A DNA stretch of 64,000 nucleotides from HRBIN30 sp964534275 (lineage in GTDB: Bacteria > Desulfobacterota > Binatia > HRBIN30). A program made the translations under genes and the position numbers. Below are positions 18,048 through 28,017 of the stretch, in pieces (position 1 is the stretch's first letter; every line of letters begins with the position of its first letter). Under the pieces are notes generated by a model that did no database searches, was not told the origin of the DNA, and worked only from the letters and a program-made list of their open reading frames with translations. Location of the stretch: the NCBI GenBank assembly GCA_964534275.1, contig CAZHQG010000005.1, positions 81,928 through 145,927 of the forward strand. The letters are read 5' to 3'.

Positions 18048-18959
18048 GTGGCGGAAATCGCAAAGAGCGACGAGAAAGAAGCGACCTACCGCTCGGGGTT
18101 TGTGGCGTTAGTGGGGCGCCCCAACGTTGGCAAGTCGACGCTACTGAATCAGCTCCTCGGACAGAAAATTGCGATCGTCACCCCAAAGCCACAGACCACG
18201 CGAGGTCGCATTCGCGGGGTGTTGACGACTCCGCAGGCGCAACTCGTGTTCGTCGATACGCCCGGTTTGCACGAGGCCAAGACCCTGATCAATCGCCGCA
18301 TGGTCCAAGTAGCGGAAGAGGCGATGGAAGAAGCAGACGTGATCCTGTGGGTCGTGGACGCTGCTGAGGGGGTCACCTCGGAGGACCAAACAATCGCCGA
18401 AAAACTCAAGCGCTTTGCACCGAGACTTTGTGTTGCCTTGAACAAAATCGATTGCCTCAAGCCAAACGCCATGCTCCCCATCTTGGCCCAGCTCGACCAG
18501 TTGCTGCCCGGGGTGGATGTCGTGCCGATTAGCGCCTTGGAAGGGGCGAATTTTCCCGAGCTGTTGCGGGTGCTCACGAGCAAATTGCCGGAAGGCCCGC
18601 GGTTGTACGATCCCGAAACCCTGACCGACCAAACCGAGCGGGCCTTGGTGCAGGAAATCATTCGGGAAAAGGTGCTGTTGCAGACACGCCAGGAAGTTCC
18701 TTATGCCGTCGCGGTAACGGTGGATCGCTTCGAAGAAAAAGAGAATGTAACCGTGATTCATGCGACGATTCACGTCGAGCGGGAGTCGCAAAAGCCCATC
18801 GTGATTGGCAAGGGTGGCCGCCGCATCAAAGCCATCGGCCAGGCAGCTCGTGAAGAGATCGAACAGCTCCTGGGCAAGAAGGTTTATTTGGAGCTGTTTG
18901 TGCGCGTGCAAGAGGACTGGACCAAGGACCTCCGCCGCCTGCGGGAGTTCGGCTTGTAG
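18048..18959 (+). CDS. era: GTPase Era, ribosome assembly factor
   Basis: 303 residues from the GTG at 18048; an in-frame TTG at 18012 is less likely. All G motifs are present: GRPNVGKST (G1, about 24-32), QTTRGRIRG (G2 region), DTPG (G3), NKID (G4) and SAL (G5). The C-terminal KH domain has VIGKGGRRIKAIG. Era binds the 3' end of 16S rRNA and assists 30S maturation at the membrane. The length is normal. No clear Shine-Dalgarno is visible. It is convergent with the ligase operon. Confidence 0.97.
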   Translation: MAEIAKSDEKEATYRSGFVALVGRPNVGKSTLLNQLLGQKIAIVTPKPQTTRGRIRGVLTTPQAQLVFVDTPGLHEAKTLINRRMVQVAEEAMEEADVILWVVDAAEGVTSEDQTIAEKLKRFAPRLCVALNKIDCLKPNAMLPILAQLDQLLPGVDVVPISALEGANFPELLRVLTSKLPEGPRLYDPETLTDQTERALVQEIIREKVLLQTRQEVPYAVAVTVDRFEEKENVTVIHATIHVERESQKPIVIGKGGRRIKAIGQAAREEIEQLLGKKVYLELFVRVQEDWTKDLRRLREFGL

Positions 18960-18969
18960 GGCGCGCCGT

Positions 18970-20616
18970 TTACGTTGCCGAGATCCCAGTGGTTGGTGTT
19001 TCTCGTGCACCCTGCTGCAGTCGTTTTGCTGCCAGGAGGCGCAACTTCGCTTTTTCGATCTTCCCACTCGCCGTGCGCGGAACCTCTTCGGCTTCGATGA
19101 ACAAGACGTGCCGCGGCACTTTGTAACTTGCGAGCCGTTGCCGGCAAAACTCCAGGAGGTCATCATCCGAAGCCGACGCGCCGTTGCGCAAGACTACAAA
19201 CGCAGCCACGTTTTCACCGCGTACCGGGTGGGGAACACCAACCACGTGCGCGGCTGCCACTGCGGGGTGTTGTGCGAGCAGTTCTTCCACCTCGGCGGCG
19301 GAGACGTTTACGCCGGCTGTCTTGATGACATCTTTGAGGCGACCCACGAAGTGCAACCGGCCATCGTGGTCGAGGAATCCTAAATCGCCCGTGTGGAAGA
19401 ACCCTTCGGGGTCGAATGTTTCCGAGCGTGGAACTTTGTAATAGCCTTCCATCAGGGTGACCCCACGCACGCAAATCTCGCCCGTGGCCTCGGGGGGGAG
19501 CTCCGTGCCGGCCTCCGGATCCACAATGCGCACCTCGGTGCCAGGAAGCGGGTGACCACACGAGCTCGTACGCACTTCCGGGGGGTCGTCCCAACGGGCG
19601 CAAGCTACACACGTCGCCGTTTCGCTGAGCCCGTACATACCGACAGCAAAATGAGGAGTGGCCAGGAAGCGTTCGGCCAACGGGTGGATGGACCCCTTTC
19701 GCAAGGCAATTTTTTCCCGCGAGAAATCGGGATGCTCCAATAACGGGCCGGCTTGATGCCAACCGGCCATGATGGTGCACCGTTCCGTTTCCAACAGCCG
19801 CAAAGTCGAAGCTGGTTCCACGCGCTCTTGCAGGACCACACGCCCGCCGCCGCTCCATGTGGCAAGCAAGCCCAAGACGAAGCCTCCGGTCCAAAACAGC
19901 GGCATGTGTCCCCACCACGTGTCGCTGGCATCGATTCCCAACGCTTGGGCGATGCGGCTGGCGGAAATGACGAGCGACTCGTGGGCGTGCACGACCGCCT
20001 TCGGTTGCGCCGTTGTGCCGGAGGTAAAGAAAATCGCAGCACGATCTGCAGGAGTGACCCGGTCCGTTAACGCCTCCACGTGAGAGGACAGCTCAGGCGC
20101 GCTGGCGGGGATGGTTGGCGGAGCGCTGTCTTCCGGCTCGAAAAAGAGCAGGTGCCGTAAAGTTGGCACGCTGGGCGAGAAAAGAGGTGTAGCCGCGCTG
20201 ATGCCGGCGACGTCTGGCGCCACCGCCGCGAGGTCAGCAGCGTAGTTGCGTTGGCGAAAGGTGCGCATCCCGATCAATAGTTCCACGTCGGCATGTCGAA
20301 GCGCAAAGGCGAGCTCCGCTGGTTTCCACAGCGTCGATAGCGGCACGACCACAGCCCCAAGCCGCCATGCGCCAAACGCCCACGCCACCCACTCTGGCCG
20401 ATTCGTGCACAGCAAGCCCACGTGCGTACCCTTGGTCACTCCCTTCGTGGCTAGCGCCGTAGCGGCAGCGTCGACCAATGCCCGCAGCTCCAGTCCGGAA
20501 AGCCGCACGGTGACCTTCCCAAGGGGCGCAAACGCCAGCATCTCCCGGCTTCCGAACTGTTCGCAAGCCGCCGAAAAGAGTTGCGGTAAGGTTGCGCTGA
20601 CCATCTCCATGGGCAT
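18970..20616 (-). CDS. Acyl-CoA synthetase (AMP-binding, ANL superfamily)
   Basis: 548 residues from the ATG at 20616, 11 bases after the preceding stop. The ANL motifs are in order: FFTSGTTAQPKAVVHAHE (phosphate loop), YGLSETA, HTGDLG, then the hinge and VGRLKDVIKTAGVNVS, and finally PRTASGKIEKAKL with the catalytic Lys. It should activate a carboxylic acid to its CoA thioester through an acyl-adenylate. It closes a three-gene leftward operon with a CoA-transferase and a second ligase. The substrate is not predictable. Confidence 0.9.
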   Translation of the reverse strand: MPMEMVSATLPQLFSAACEQFGSREMLAFAPLGKVTVRLSGLELRALVDAAATALATKGVTKGTHVGLLCTNRPEWVAWAFGAWRLGAVVVPLSTLWKPAELAFALRHADVELLIGMRTFRQRNYAADLAAVAPDVAGISAATPLFSPSVPTLRHLLFFEPEDSAPPTIPASAPELSSHVEALTDRVTPADRAAIFFTSGTTAQPKAVVHAHESLVISASRIAQALGIDASDTWWGHMPLFWTGGFVLGLLATWSGGGRVVLQERVEPASTLRLLETERCTIMAGWHQAGPLLEHPDFSREKIALRKGSIHPLAERFLATPHFAVGMYGLSETATCVACARWDDPPEVRTSSCGHPLPGTEVRIVDPEAGTELPPEATGEICVRGVTLMEGYYKVPRSETFDPEGFFHTGDLGFLDHDGRLHFVGRLKDVIKTAGVNVSAAEVEELLAQHPAVAAAHVVGVPHPVRGENVAAFVVLRNGASASDDDLLEFCRQRLASYKVPRHVLFIEAEEVPRTASGKIEKAKLRLLAAKRLQQGARETPTTGISAT

Positions 20617-20627
20617 CGAATGCCTGC

Positions 20628-21827
20628 TCACTCGCAAACACCAGCGGCCCGCAGGGCTGCAATGTCGGCGTCCGTCTTGCCCAACAGCCGCAGACATTCC
20701 TCGGTGTGTTGGCCAAGCTCGGGAGGCGGGATCCGCAGAGAGCCAGGGGTTTCGCTCATGTGGAACACGACATTCATCGTTCGAAAGGGGCCTAGGCGGG
20801 GATGTTCCCACTCGGCCACAGAGCCCAACACCTTGAGTTGCTCGAGCTCGAATAACTCCTTGAGAGAGTTCACTTTGCAGGCCGGGACATCATGTTCCTG
20901 GCACAGCGCGATCCAGTGCGCGCACGTGTTCGTGAGGAAGATTTCTTGCAAGGTAGAGACCACGAGCTCTCGGTTCTGGCACCGAGCGGTGTTCGTGGCA
21001 AACCGGGGATCTTCGAGAAGGTCTGCGCGACCGAGCGCCACGCACAGCCGCTTGAAAAAGGCGTTGGTGAGGCATGCGAGAATAAAGTAGCCGTCTTTTG
21101 CGGCAAACGCTTGATAGGGCACGAGGTCAGGGTGGCCGTTGCCAAATTTTGGGTAGTCGTAGCCGGTGTTGAGGTAAGCTGTGGAGATGTCCGCGAGGAG
21201 CGAGATCACTGCATCCAACATGGTAAGGTCGATCCGCTGCCCCACGCCCGTTTTTTCGCGGTGGAACAAGGCCAGGGCGATGGCGTACGCACAGTAAATT
21301 CCCGAGGAAATGTCAGCGACCGGACCAGCGGCCTTTGCCGGAGGACCATCGGGAAACCCCGTGAGGCCCATCATGCCTCCCGTTGCCTGGAGGATCAGGT
21401 CCATCCCGGGTTGTTGGGCCATGGGTCCCCGGCTGCCAAAGGCGGTGATCGACGCGTAAATGAGCCGCGGGTTGAGGGCCCGTAAATCCTCGTAGCCGAG
21501 ACCTAACCGCTCCATGACGCCCGGCCGAAAGTTCTCGACCACCACGTCTGCTTGCTGCACCATTTCACGCGCCAACCGTGCTCCTTCGGGGTGTTTGATG
21601 TCGATCGCGACCGAACGCTTGTTGCGGTTGAGGCCCCAAAAGTTGTAGCTGCCGATCCGCGGGTCGGCCCCACGGGCGTAACGAATGCTGTCGCCGCGCC
21701 CCGGCTTCTCGATCTTCCAAACGTCGGCGCCCATGTCGCCGAGTAGCGTTGTGCACCACGGGCCGGCGGCTTGATGGCTGAAGTCGATGACCCGAATTCC
21801 GTGGAGTGGGCCGTGTTGTTTCTTCAT
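20628..21827 (-). CDS. CaiB/BaiF (family III) CoA-transferase
   Basis: 399 residues. The ATG at 21827 has GGAGG upstream. Motifs: GIRVIDFSHQAAGPWCTTLLGDMGADV, DIKHPEGARL and VVENFRPGVMERLG. The catalytic Asp172 in VADISSG is intact, and the C-terminal LGQHTEE is present. It sits between two acyl-CoA ligases in one operon, which suggests a route that activates an acid and then swaps CoA between acids during catabolism. Confidence 0.9.
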   Translation of the reverse strand: MKKQHGPLHGIRVIDFSHQAAGPWCTTLLGDMGADVWKIEKPGRGDSIRYARGADPRIGSYNFWGLNRNKRSVAIDIKHPEGARLAREMVQQADVVVENFRPGVMERLGLGYEDLRALNPRLIYASITAFGSRGPMAQQPGMDLILQATGGMMGLTGFPDGPPAKAAGPVADISSGIYCAYAIALALFHREKTGVGQRIDLTMLDAVISLLADISTAYLNTGYDYPKFGNGHPDLVPYQAFAAKDGYFILACLTNAFFKRLCVALGRADLLEDPRFATNTARCQNRELVVSTLQEIFLTNTCAHWIALCQEHDVPACKVNSLKELFELEQLKVLGSVAEWEHPRLGPFRTMNVVFHMSETPGSLRIPPPELGQHTEECLRLLGKTDADIAALRAAGVCE

Positions 21828-21846
21828 GTCGGTAACCTCCTGAACT

Positions 21847-23376
21847 TCAACTCGATTCCCGTGGCGAGACAAAGCGGGCCCGCAACGCTGCCAAGTCGAC
21901 CTTGTTCATCGCGTTGCGAGGCAAAACATCGACGAACTCGATGCGCCGCGGTTTTTTAAAGCCAGCGAGATGTTGCGCCGCGAAGGCGACAAGGTCGTCC
22001 GCATTCGGAGAGGTTCCAGGGGAGGGAACAACCACTGCGGTAACTTGCTCTCCCCACTTTGGATGGGGAGTGCCCAGCACCGCTACATCCGCCACTGCCG
22101 GATGTCGACGGAGAACTTCTTCGACTTCTGCCGGCGACACGTTTTCTCCCCCGGTGATAATGATGTTTTTCACGCGGCCAGTGATATACAGAAAGCCCGC
22201 CTCATCCATGCGGCCGAGATCACCGGTGTGGAGCCAGCCCTCACGCAGGGCTTGTCGCGTGGCCGCCGCGTCCCGCCAGTATCCTTGCATCGTTGTCGGG
22301 CCGCCCACCACGATTTCCCCCTCTTCCCCTGGTGCTGCCCATGAACCGTCGTCCTTGCGGACACGTACGACGACGTGCGGGTTGGCCCGGCCCACTGTGC
22401 CCGGATGCTCGAATACGGCACTGCCGCGGGCCATGGCGACTCCGTTGGTAGCCTCTGATTGCCCGTATGCCTCGATGATTTCGGATCGCGGGAAAATTTC
22501 GCGCAGCGCTTCTTTTGCACTCATCGGGGTAAATGCGCCACCAACCGATACCTTGCGTACGCGCTCGCGCACTGCTGGCGGTACGCTGCCCTGGCGAGTG
22601 ACATCGAAGACCATCCCCCCAATGAGCGTGAGATCGGTAATTCCGTACCGTTCGACGGCCCAGAACAACGCGTCAACGTCGAAGCGCGGAAACAACAGCA
22701 CGGTCGCCCCAAACAAAATCCGGCACAACACGTGAGATACAAACACGGGCGTGTGACTGAGAGCACTCAGCGCAGCTCCTACCTCGGTTCCGTTGTCACC
22801 GCGCGCGGCCGAGCACGCCAACGCAGACCAGAATAGATTTTCATGGGTCAGCATGACCGCCTTCGGTTTTCCCGTGGTTCCCGACGTGCCTGCAAGAACG
22901 GCAAGCCCCCGCGCCACGCTCCTTCGCGACTTGGACGCATCCCTACCAGGGTGGGACACCACTCGTACGGTTCCTTCAGGCGTTGGCGGGCACTCGAGTA
23001 CCGCAAGGGGACGTCCTCGCCAGACCGGTTCGAGAGGCGCGACCGACTCCGGATCCAGGAGAAGAGCGTGCGGTTCGAGATGGTCGAGTGCGCGCGCGAT
23101 TTCTTCGTTGCTCGCGCGTGCCGCCAAAGGGGCTGCAGTTGCTCCGATGGCCCAGGCCGCATAGTGGCTAGCGACCGCCAAGGGAGAGTTCGGAACCCGA
23201 AACGCGATGCGCTGACCCGTCGTGCATCCGGCGGCGACCAGCTCCGTGGCAAGCGCTTCCACCCACGCCGCGAGTCCGCCATACGACCACAGCCGGTCTT
23301 GGAACAACAGACCTCGCTGGTCGCCAGTGCGCGCTGCTTGCAGGCGTAAAAAGCGGACGTCGGTGGGAAGCAGCAT
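21847..23376 (-). CDS. Acyl-CoA synthetase (AMP-binding, ANL superfamily)
   Basis: 509 residues from the ATG at 23376. I chose it because it leaves the usual short lead before the AMP-binding fold; an ATG at 23412 is in frame, and neither has a good ribosome site. Motifs: AGTSGTTGKPKAVMLTHE, AYGQSEAT, HTGDLGRMDE, ITGRVKNIIITGGENVSPAE and a C-terminal NAMNKVDLAAL with the catalytic Lys. First gene of the operon, with a gap of only 19 bases to the CoA-transferase. Likely activates a medium- or long-chain, or cyclic, acid. Confidence 0.88.
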   Translation of the reverse strand: MLLPTDVRFLRLQAARTGDQRGLLFQDRLWSYGGLAAWVEALATELVAAGCTTGQRIAFRVPNSPLAVASHYAAWAIGATAAPLAARASNEEIARALDHLEPHALLLDPESVAPLEPVWRGRPLAVLECPPTPEGTVRVVSHPGRDASKSRRSVARGLAVLAGTSGTTGKPKAVMLTHENLFWSALACSAARGDNGTEVGAALSALSHTPVFVSHVLCRILFGATVLLFPRFDVDALFWAVERYGITDLTLIGGMVFDVTRQGSVPPAVRERVRKVSVGGAFTPMSAKEALREIFPRSEIIEAYGQSEATNGVAMARGSAVFEHPGTVGRANPHVVVRVRKDDGSWAAPGEEGEIVVGGPTTMQGYWRDAAATRQALREGWLHTGDLGRMDEAGFLYITGRVKNIIITGGENVSPAEVEEVLRRHPAVADVAVLGTPHPKWGEQVTAVVVPSPGTSPNADDLVAFAAQHLAGFKKPRRIEFVDVLPRNAMNKVDLAALRARFVSPRESS

Positions 23377-23696
23377 AGGCCAGCTACGCCGTTTCGCTCC
23401 GCTGCCGTGCATGGCGCCAGCAACTAACGTTTGTTCGCTCGAGCTGTCAAGCGAGGCCGAAAGCCAGTGGAAGGTCGCCGCGTATCTGCGCGGCGTTTCC
23501 CTCGAGTTGAGCGGTGCCAGGTCCCTGGGCCCTACCGACTCCAGGATCAACATGGAGCTAGGTGGTTCGAGGGCGAACGGGTTGCTGGCGAGGAGTCTCG
23601 CGTGAGGAAGGTCAGCTGGCGTTCCCTCGCGTGCCGCCTGGTGGCGTGATAACTCCTGCGCCTGTCGCCTCATTACGTGGGGAGGAGCGTGCAGAA
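23377..23696. other. Divergent intergenic region, no gene seen
   Basis: 320 bases between the ligase operon (leftward) and the transporter (rightward). Both flanking frames run open into it without convincing start sites or conserved protein sequence. It must contain the promoters of both units, but I find no clear -35/-10 pair. Confidence 0.5.
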
Positions 23697-25517
23697 GTGA
23701 GTGAACAGTCGGAAGGGAAGACGCAAATTGTGGAGCTGCCGGCACGGTGGTTTCTCGCTGGATGTGTCGTGGCGGCAATCCTGGTCTCGGTTCTAGGTGC
23801 GCTTCGCCCGCTGCCGGTGTGGTTGTTGGGCGTAGAAATGCTGCTCACGGTCCTCGCGCTGTTTGTGTTTGGCTCGATTCGTTACCGGTTGGACAAGAAC
23901 GCGTTGACCTATGGTGCGGCGCTCGTGGTGGTGGCTACCTTTTGGTGGGTTTGGTGGCCTCACGCAGAAATGCGCGAAGTCGTTGCGCGCGAAGGTTGGA
24001 TGCCTTTACTCCGGGTTGTCGCGTTTCACCTCTTCACGCTGGAGGGGCTCGACCGGCTTGTTCACGCCGATACCATGCTTTTTCTGCTTGGTCTCACACT
24101 CTTCGTGTCGGTTGTTTCGCAAACGCGGCTGTTGGAAAGCATCAGCTTTCGGTTGCTGCGAACGAACCGGGGCGCCGTAGTGCCCACGGTCCTTGCCATC
24201 ACGGCGCTCGTGTCGTTTGCCTCTGGGATCTTGGACGGAGTGTCCATGATCGGCCTGACCCTGCGGATCTTGGTGATCATTCTCTTTTTGGCCGACGCAA
24301 AGCTTGCCGACGTGCGCTATGCAGTCATGGTATCGACCGTGGTCACTACGGTGTGCGGGATGTGGCTCGCTTACGGAGAGCCTCCCAACCTGATCATGAA
24401 GGCAAACCTTCGTCCGCACCTCGATGACGCGTTCTTCCTCGCTTATTGCGCGCCCTTGGCTGTGGCAAGTTACTTCGTGGTTGCCTGCAGTCTGTGGCGC
24501 CGTTTTCGTGGCAGCCGTGTCGCATGGAGACAGTTGGATCTTCTCGATCAGTACGCGGCGGACGTCCGCTTTCTCCAAGCAGAGCGCCATGGTGAGGTGT
24601 GGACGCCCATCGAGTTCCTAGAAACGCGGGCGGCGTTGGTGGGAGAGCGGTTGCCTTCGTTGGTGGAGCGACTCCACCACGGCACTCCGCTTGGTGTCGC
24701 GCTTGTACAAGAAAATGTCCCGGAACGGGTCCGCCGCGAACTGCTGGGTGCCTACGTGCACGAAGAGTTGGCCGAAGCTTTGGACGAGCATTATCGCCTT
24801 GCAGTTGCAGGCGATTCCGCTGCAGCCCGCCAAGCAGAGGCTCCGGTGCGTGCCATTTTGCGGCGCATCAAACGCCGCCGAGTCTTTGCTCAGCGAGTGG
24901 GGCTTTTCGCATTCGTTCCCTTCATAGTGCTTCTGGTGGCTCACGCCATCGATCACCACGTTCGGCTATTTTATGCGTCGTTTGCGGGTTTCCTCGTGGC
25001 CCTGGCTGGAATTTGGTCGCTTCCGCGCATGCGCCGGCTGGCACTCTTGGAGGCTTGGCACGAGTACCGAGAATATCTGTTTCTCCTTCCGCTGTTTCTT
25101 TCGATCACGCTCATGCAAGTGGCGAGCTTTTTTGACCGCTTAGAGACAGCGCTGCGGACCGGAATCGCACATTGGGGCGAAGCGCATATGGCCTGGTTGC
25201 AGTTCGCCACTGCTACGGTGTTGTCAGCCCTTCTGGACAACAACGTCGTCGCCGATTTTGCCGCCCGCGCGTTGCACGATCTCGATCCCCACCTGATTCA
25301 TTTTTTTTCCATGGCACAAATCGCTGGTTACGCGCTGGGCGGGTGCTGGACCCACATTGGTTGTGCCCAATCGGTGGTCGCGTACGCTTTTTTGCTGAAA
25401 GACGTGGACTCCACATTCACCCCCATGCAGTGGATCCGGGCTATGACTGGGATTTTACTCAGCCTGTTCGTGATGCTGACGGTTGCCATCTACTTGCGTG
25501 CATTGATGCTGCCGTAG
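23697..25517 (+). CDS. NhaD/ArsB-type ion transporter (IT superfamily) with large central insertion
   Basis: 606 residues. The GTG at 23697 has GGAGGAG at 23681-23687. There are about 11-12 hydrophobic segments. GEPPNLIMKAN in the first half and ALLDNNVVADFAARAL in the second are the re-entrant-loop motifs of the ion-transporter superfamily (Na+/H+ antiporter NhaD, arsenite ArsB, citrate CitM). Between the halves, residues about 264-400 form a hydrophilic, Arg/Glu-rich helical insertion that ordinary NhaD proteins lack. The GGCWTHIGCAQSVV segment near the end is also typical. Cation/proton antiport is the best guess. It stands alone. Confidence 0.75.
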   Translation: MSEQSEGKTQIVELPARWFLAGCVVAAILVSVLGALRPLPVWLLGVEMLLTVLALFVFGSIRYRLDKNALTYGAALVVVATFWWVWWPHAEMREVVAREGWMPLLRVVAFHLFTLEGLDRLVHADTMLFLLGLTLFVSVVSQTRLLESISFRLLRTNRGAVVPTVLAITALVSFASGILDGVSMIGLTLRILVIILFLADAKLADVRYAVMVSTVVTTVCGMWLAYGEPPNLIMKANLRPHLDDAFFLAYCAPLAVASYFVVACSLWRRFRGSRVAWRQLDLLDQYAADVRFLQAERHGEVWTPIEFLETRAALVGERLPSLVERLHHGTPLGVALVQENVPERVRRELLGAYVHEELAEALDEHYRLAVAGDSAAARQAEAPVRAILRRIKRRRVFAQRVGLFAFVPFIVLLVAHAIDHHVRLFYASFAGFLVALAGIWSLPRMRRLALLEAWHEYREYLFLLPLFLSITLMQVASFFDRLETALRTGIAHWGEAHMAWLQFATATVLSALLDNNVVADFAARALHDLDPHLIHFFSMAQIAGYALGGCWTHIGCAQSVVAYAFLLKDVDSTFTPMQWIRAMTGILLSLFVMLTVAIYLRALMLP

Positions 25518-25548
25518 CAGCCGCAGCCGTCGGAGTTGCATCTCCCGC

Positions 25549-26379
25549 TTATTGCCCATTCGTTTGTGGAGAGGATCCAGCTGTGCTGCTACGCGCCTCG
25601 ACCAGCGCTTTCAGTAGCTGAGATAAAGTTTCGGGAGTTTCCACGCGGTAACGGGCGGCCGTGGGAACGTCACAGGCAGAGACGCGGATGGTTACCGCGT
25701 TCGACGGTAAAACCCGAAATGCGTCCTCGTCGGTCGCATCGTCCCCAGCGTACATGGGAAGGGCATCCGCTCGGAAAGTAGCGAGCAAACGGAGCGCTGC
25801 ATTGCCTTTGTGCACTCCACGCATGCGAAGCTCGTACACACAGTGGCCTTCGAGGAGTTCCAGAGGAGCCCCCTCGGCACAAAGGCGGTCGTGGACCTTG
25901 CGAACTGCGCTGGCGGCAGCAACGCGCGCCGTTTCCGTGGCCAGGCGCACATGACATGCAAGCGCATACCGCTTGTCTTCGATCCACACTCCTTCCAGTT
26001 GCGAGAGTTCGTGGTCCAGGTGGCGGCGCGCTTGCTCCAACCAACGGGCAAGATGTTCGATCCCTTCTGCCAGCGAGCGGCGGCCATCGGGCCACAGAAT
26101 TTCTGCACCGTGCAGCCCGACATAGTAGATCCCCGAAGCCGGTACCAAGCTGGAAATCTCTTCGGCACGCCGACCACTGACCACTGCTACTTGAACGTTG
26201 GGAAGTGTCGCGAGGCGACCTAAGAGGTCGGCAGTGCCCGGCAACGGTCGGGCGGCTTCTGGGCGTGGCGCGATTGGAGCGAGGGTGCCGTCGTAGTCAA
26301 GGAAACAGAAGAGTGCAGGGGCGCGTGCGAGGGCAGCAAGGACGTGCGACCAACTCCCTGGGGTGAGCAGCTCGGTCAC
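25549..26379 (-). CDS. otsB: Trehalose-6-phosphate phosphatase
   Basis: 276 residues from the GTG at 26379, which overlaps the otsA stop (GTGA). HAD motifs: FLDYDGTLAPI (nucleophile Asp28, Asp30), VVSGR (motif II), and GDDATDEDAF (motif IV). The cap-region residues GLHGAE and a Lys in GVHKGNAAL fit OtsB. It removes phosphate from trehalose-6-phosphate made by the upstream synthase; trehalose is an osmoprotectant. The order otsA-otsB with coupled translation supports the call. Confidence 0.93.
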   Translation of the reverse strand: MTELLTPGSWSHVLAALARAPALFCFLDYDGTLAPIAPRPEAARPLPGTADLLGRLATLPNVQVAVVSGRRAEEISSLVPASGIYYVGLHGAEILWPDGRRSLAEGIEHLARWLEQARRHLDHELSQLEGVWIEDKRYALACHVRLATETARVAAASAVRKVHDRLCAEGAPLELLEGHCVYELRMRGVHKGNAALRLLATFRADALPMYAGDDATDEDAFRVLPSNAVTIRVSACDVPTAARYRVETPETLSQLLKALVEARSSTAGSSPQTNGQ

Positions 26380-27929
26380 AGCGTGCCTTCGAAACGCCTG
26401 CGCGCCGCAATTCTGCCCATGGCGCTCACGATCTTGCCGGCCCAGCGGTAAATGTTGTTGCGAGCGACCGTGTCGCGCAGCGCCGCCATGCGGGCCTTTC
26501 GTTCGGACACATCCATACTGAGCGCTACGTGCAGGGCCTGGGCGAGTTCGTCGACGGCGTAAGGATTGACTTGCAAGGCCTCTTCTAATTCCCGTGCGAC
26601 CCCGGTAAAGCGGCTTAACACCAAAACACCATCGAGATCCGGCTTGGCAGCGACGTATTCCTTGGCCACGAGGTTCATGCCATCGTGGAGCGAACTCACG
26701 ACGCAAACCTCTGCCAGGCGGTAGAAGGCAAGCACCTCCTCGGGGGAATGGGCGATGTCCAAGTACAACACTGGGGTCCACCGCCCGAAGGCGTACTTCC
26801 AGTTGATGTCGGCGACAAGCGAGTCCAGCTCGGCAGCCAGCGCCTTGTATGTTGGGATGCGGCTACGGCTTGGCGCGCCAATTTGTACAAACGTGACCTG
26901 GCCGCGGTACTCCGGGTGGTTTTGCAAGAGTTGATCGAACGCCCGTAGGCGCTCGGGAATGCCTTTTGTGTAGTCGATTCGATCTACCCCCAGGAGGATC
27001 CGCTGTCCCTCGAGGCCAAGTTCTCTCCGCAGTTGCTCACAGCGCTCGGCAAGTTGCGGATTCCGTACCTCCTCGCTGATGGCGTCGATATCCAAGCTGA
27101 TCGGAAACGGGCGAACGAAGGTGGTGCGGCTACGGCGGGTTACGCACGACTGTTCTTCGTCGACGCGGGCTTCAACCGTAGCGGCAATGGTCTCGAGAAA
27201 ATTCTGGCAGTGGTAACGGATATGGAATCCGAGCAAGTCATTACCCAAAAGCCCGTCGAGGATCTCCTCACCCCAAGGGCATATGCGGAATGCCTCGCGG
27301 TTCGGCCAAGGGATGTGCCAGAACTGAGCGATCAAGAGGTGCGGGGCGGCTTCCCGCAACATCCGGGGAAGAAGAGCAAAGTGGTAATCTTGGATGAGCA
27401 CGATGCTCGCGTGGTCCCGAGCCTCATCCAAAATCACTTCGGCAAATTGGCGGTTCACCCGGCGATACGCATGCCAGTGCTCGGTGCGGAATACAGGCCG
27501 TTGAAACACGATGTGGCAAAGCGGCCAGAGAGCCTGGTTTGCAAACCCGTAGTAATAGTCTTGCTCGTCCTCCTTGCTGAGCCAAATGCGCCGCAGTGTG
27601 TACGCCGGGGCTTCAGGCGGCACAGCAAGCCGGCCATGTTCGTCGGCGACCTCCCGGTCCGCATTCCCGCTGCCATGGGCAACCCATGTGCCTCCGCATG
27701 CGCGCATCACCGGCTCGAGAGCTGTAACCAGGCCGCTGACCGGCCGCTCGCAAACGATGCGCCCGCCCTCGAGGCGGTGGACGTAGGGCTCGCGGTTCGA
27801 AACGACGATGAGCTTGTAGCCCTGGAGCGCGCGTTCGACCACTTGGTGCAGGGTGTCGCGACTCCAAAAGCGCGGGAACTCCTCGCTACTTTCCAGCGCG
27901 TCGACAGGGCTGAACGGTAGCTCGCGCAT
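26376..27929 (-). CDS. otsA: Trehalose-6-phosphate synthase (GT20)
   Basis: 517 residues from the ATG at 27929. GT20 motifs: VVSNREPY at about 42-49, an IQDYHF block, WHIPWPNREAF, a GFHIRYHCQNF region, VDRIDYTKGI (UDP-glucose side) and SSLHDGMNLVAKEYVA. It transfers glucose from a nucleotide sugar to glucose-6-phosphate. It has about 40 extra N-terminal residues compared with E. coli OtsA. It is divergent from the TreS-maltokinase gene, with 88 bases between the start codons, so common osmotic or stress control is plausible. Confidence 0.94.
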   Translation of the reverse strand: MRELPFSPVDALESSEEFPRFWSRDTLHQVVERALQGYKLIVVSNREPYVHRLEGGRIVCERPVSGLVTALEPVMRACGGTWVAHGSGNADREVADEHGRLAVPPEAPAYTLRRIWLSKEDEQDYYYGFANQALWPLCHIVFQRPVFRTEHWHAYRRVNRQFAEVILDEARDHASIVLIQDYHFALLPRMLREAAPHLLIAQFWHIPWPNREAFRICPWGEEILDGLLGNDLLGFHIRYHCQNFLETIAATVEARVDEEQSCVTRRSRTTFVRPFPISLDIDAISEEVRNPQLAERCEQLRRELGLEGQRILLGVDRIDYTKGIPERLRAFDQLLQNHPEYRGQVTFVQIGAPSRSRIPTYKALAAELDSLVADINWKYAFGRWTPVLYLDIAHSPEEVLAFYRLAEVCVVSSLHDGMNLVAKEYVAAKPDLDGVLVLSRFTGVARELEEALQVNPYAVDELAQALHVALSMDVSERKARMAALRDTVARNNIYRWAGKIVSAMGRIAARRRFEGTL

Positions 27930-28017
27930 CGCGTCCCAACTTATGCGTCGAAGCAGGTCAGCGCAACCGAACGCACTCCTCTTGCGGCTGCCGTGTGCTT
28001 TTGCCAGCGACACACGC

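Noticed and set aside
18141..19166. Leftward ORF of 341 residues
   Set aside because: Antisense to era, whose G motifs and KH domain are unmistakable.
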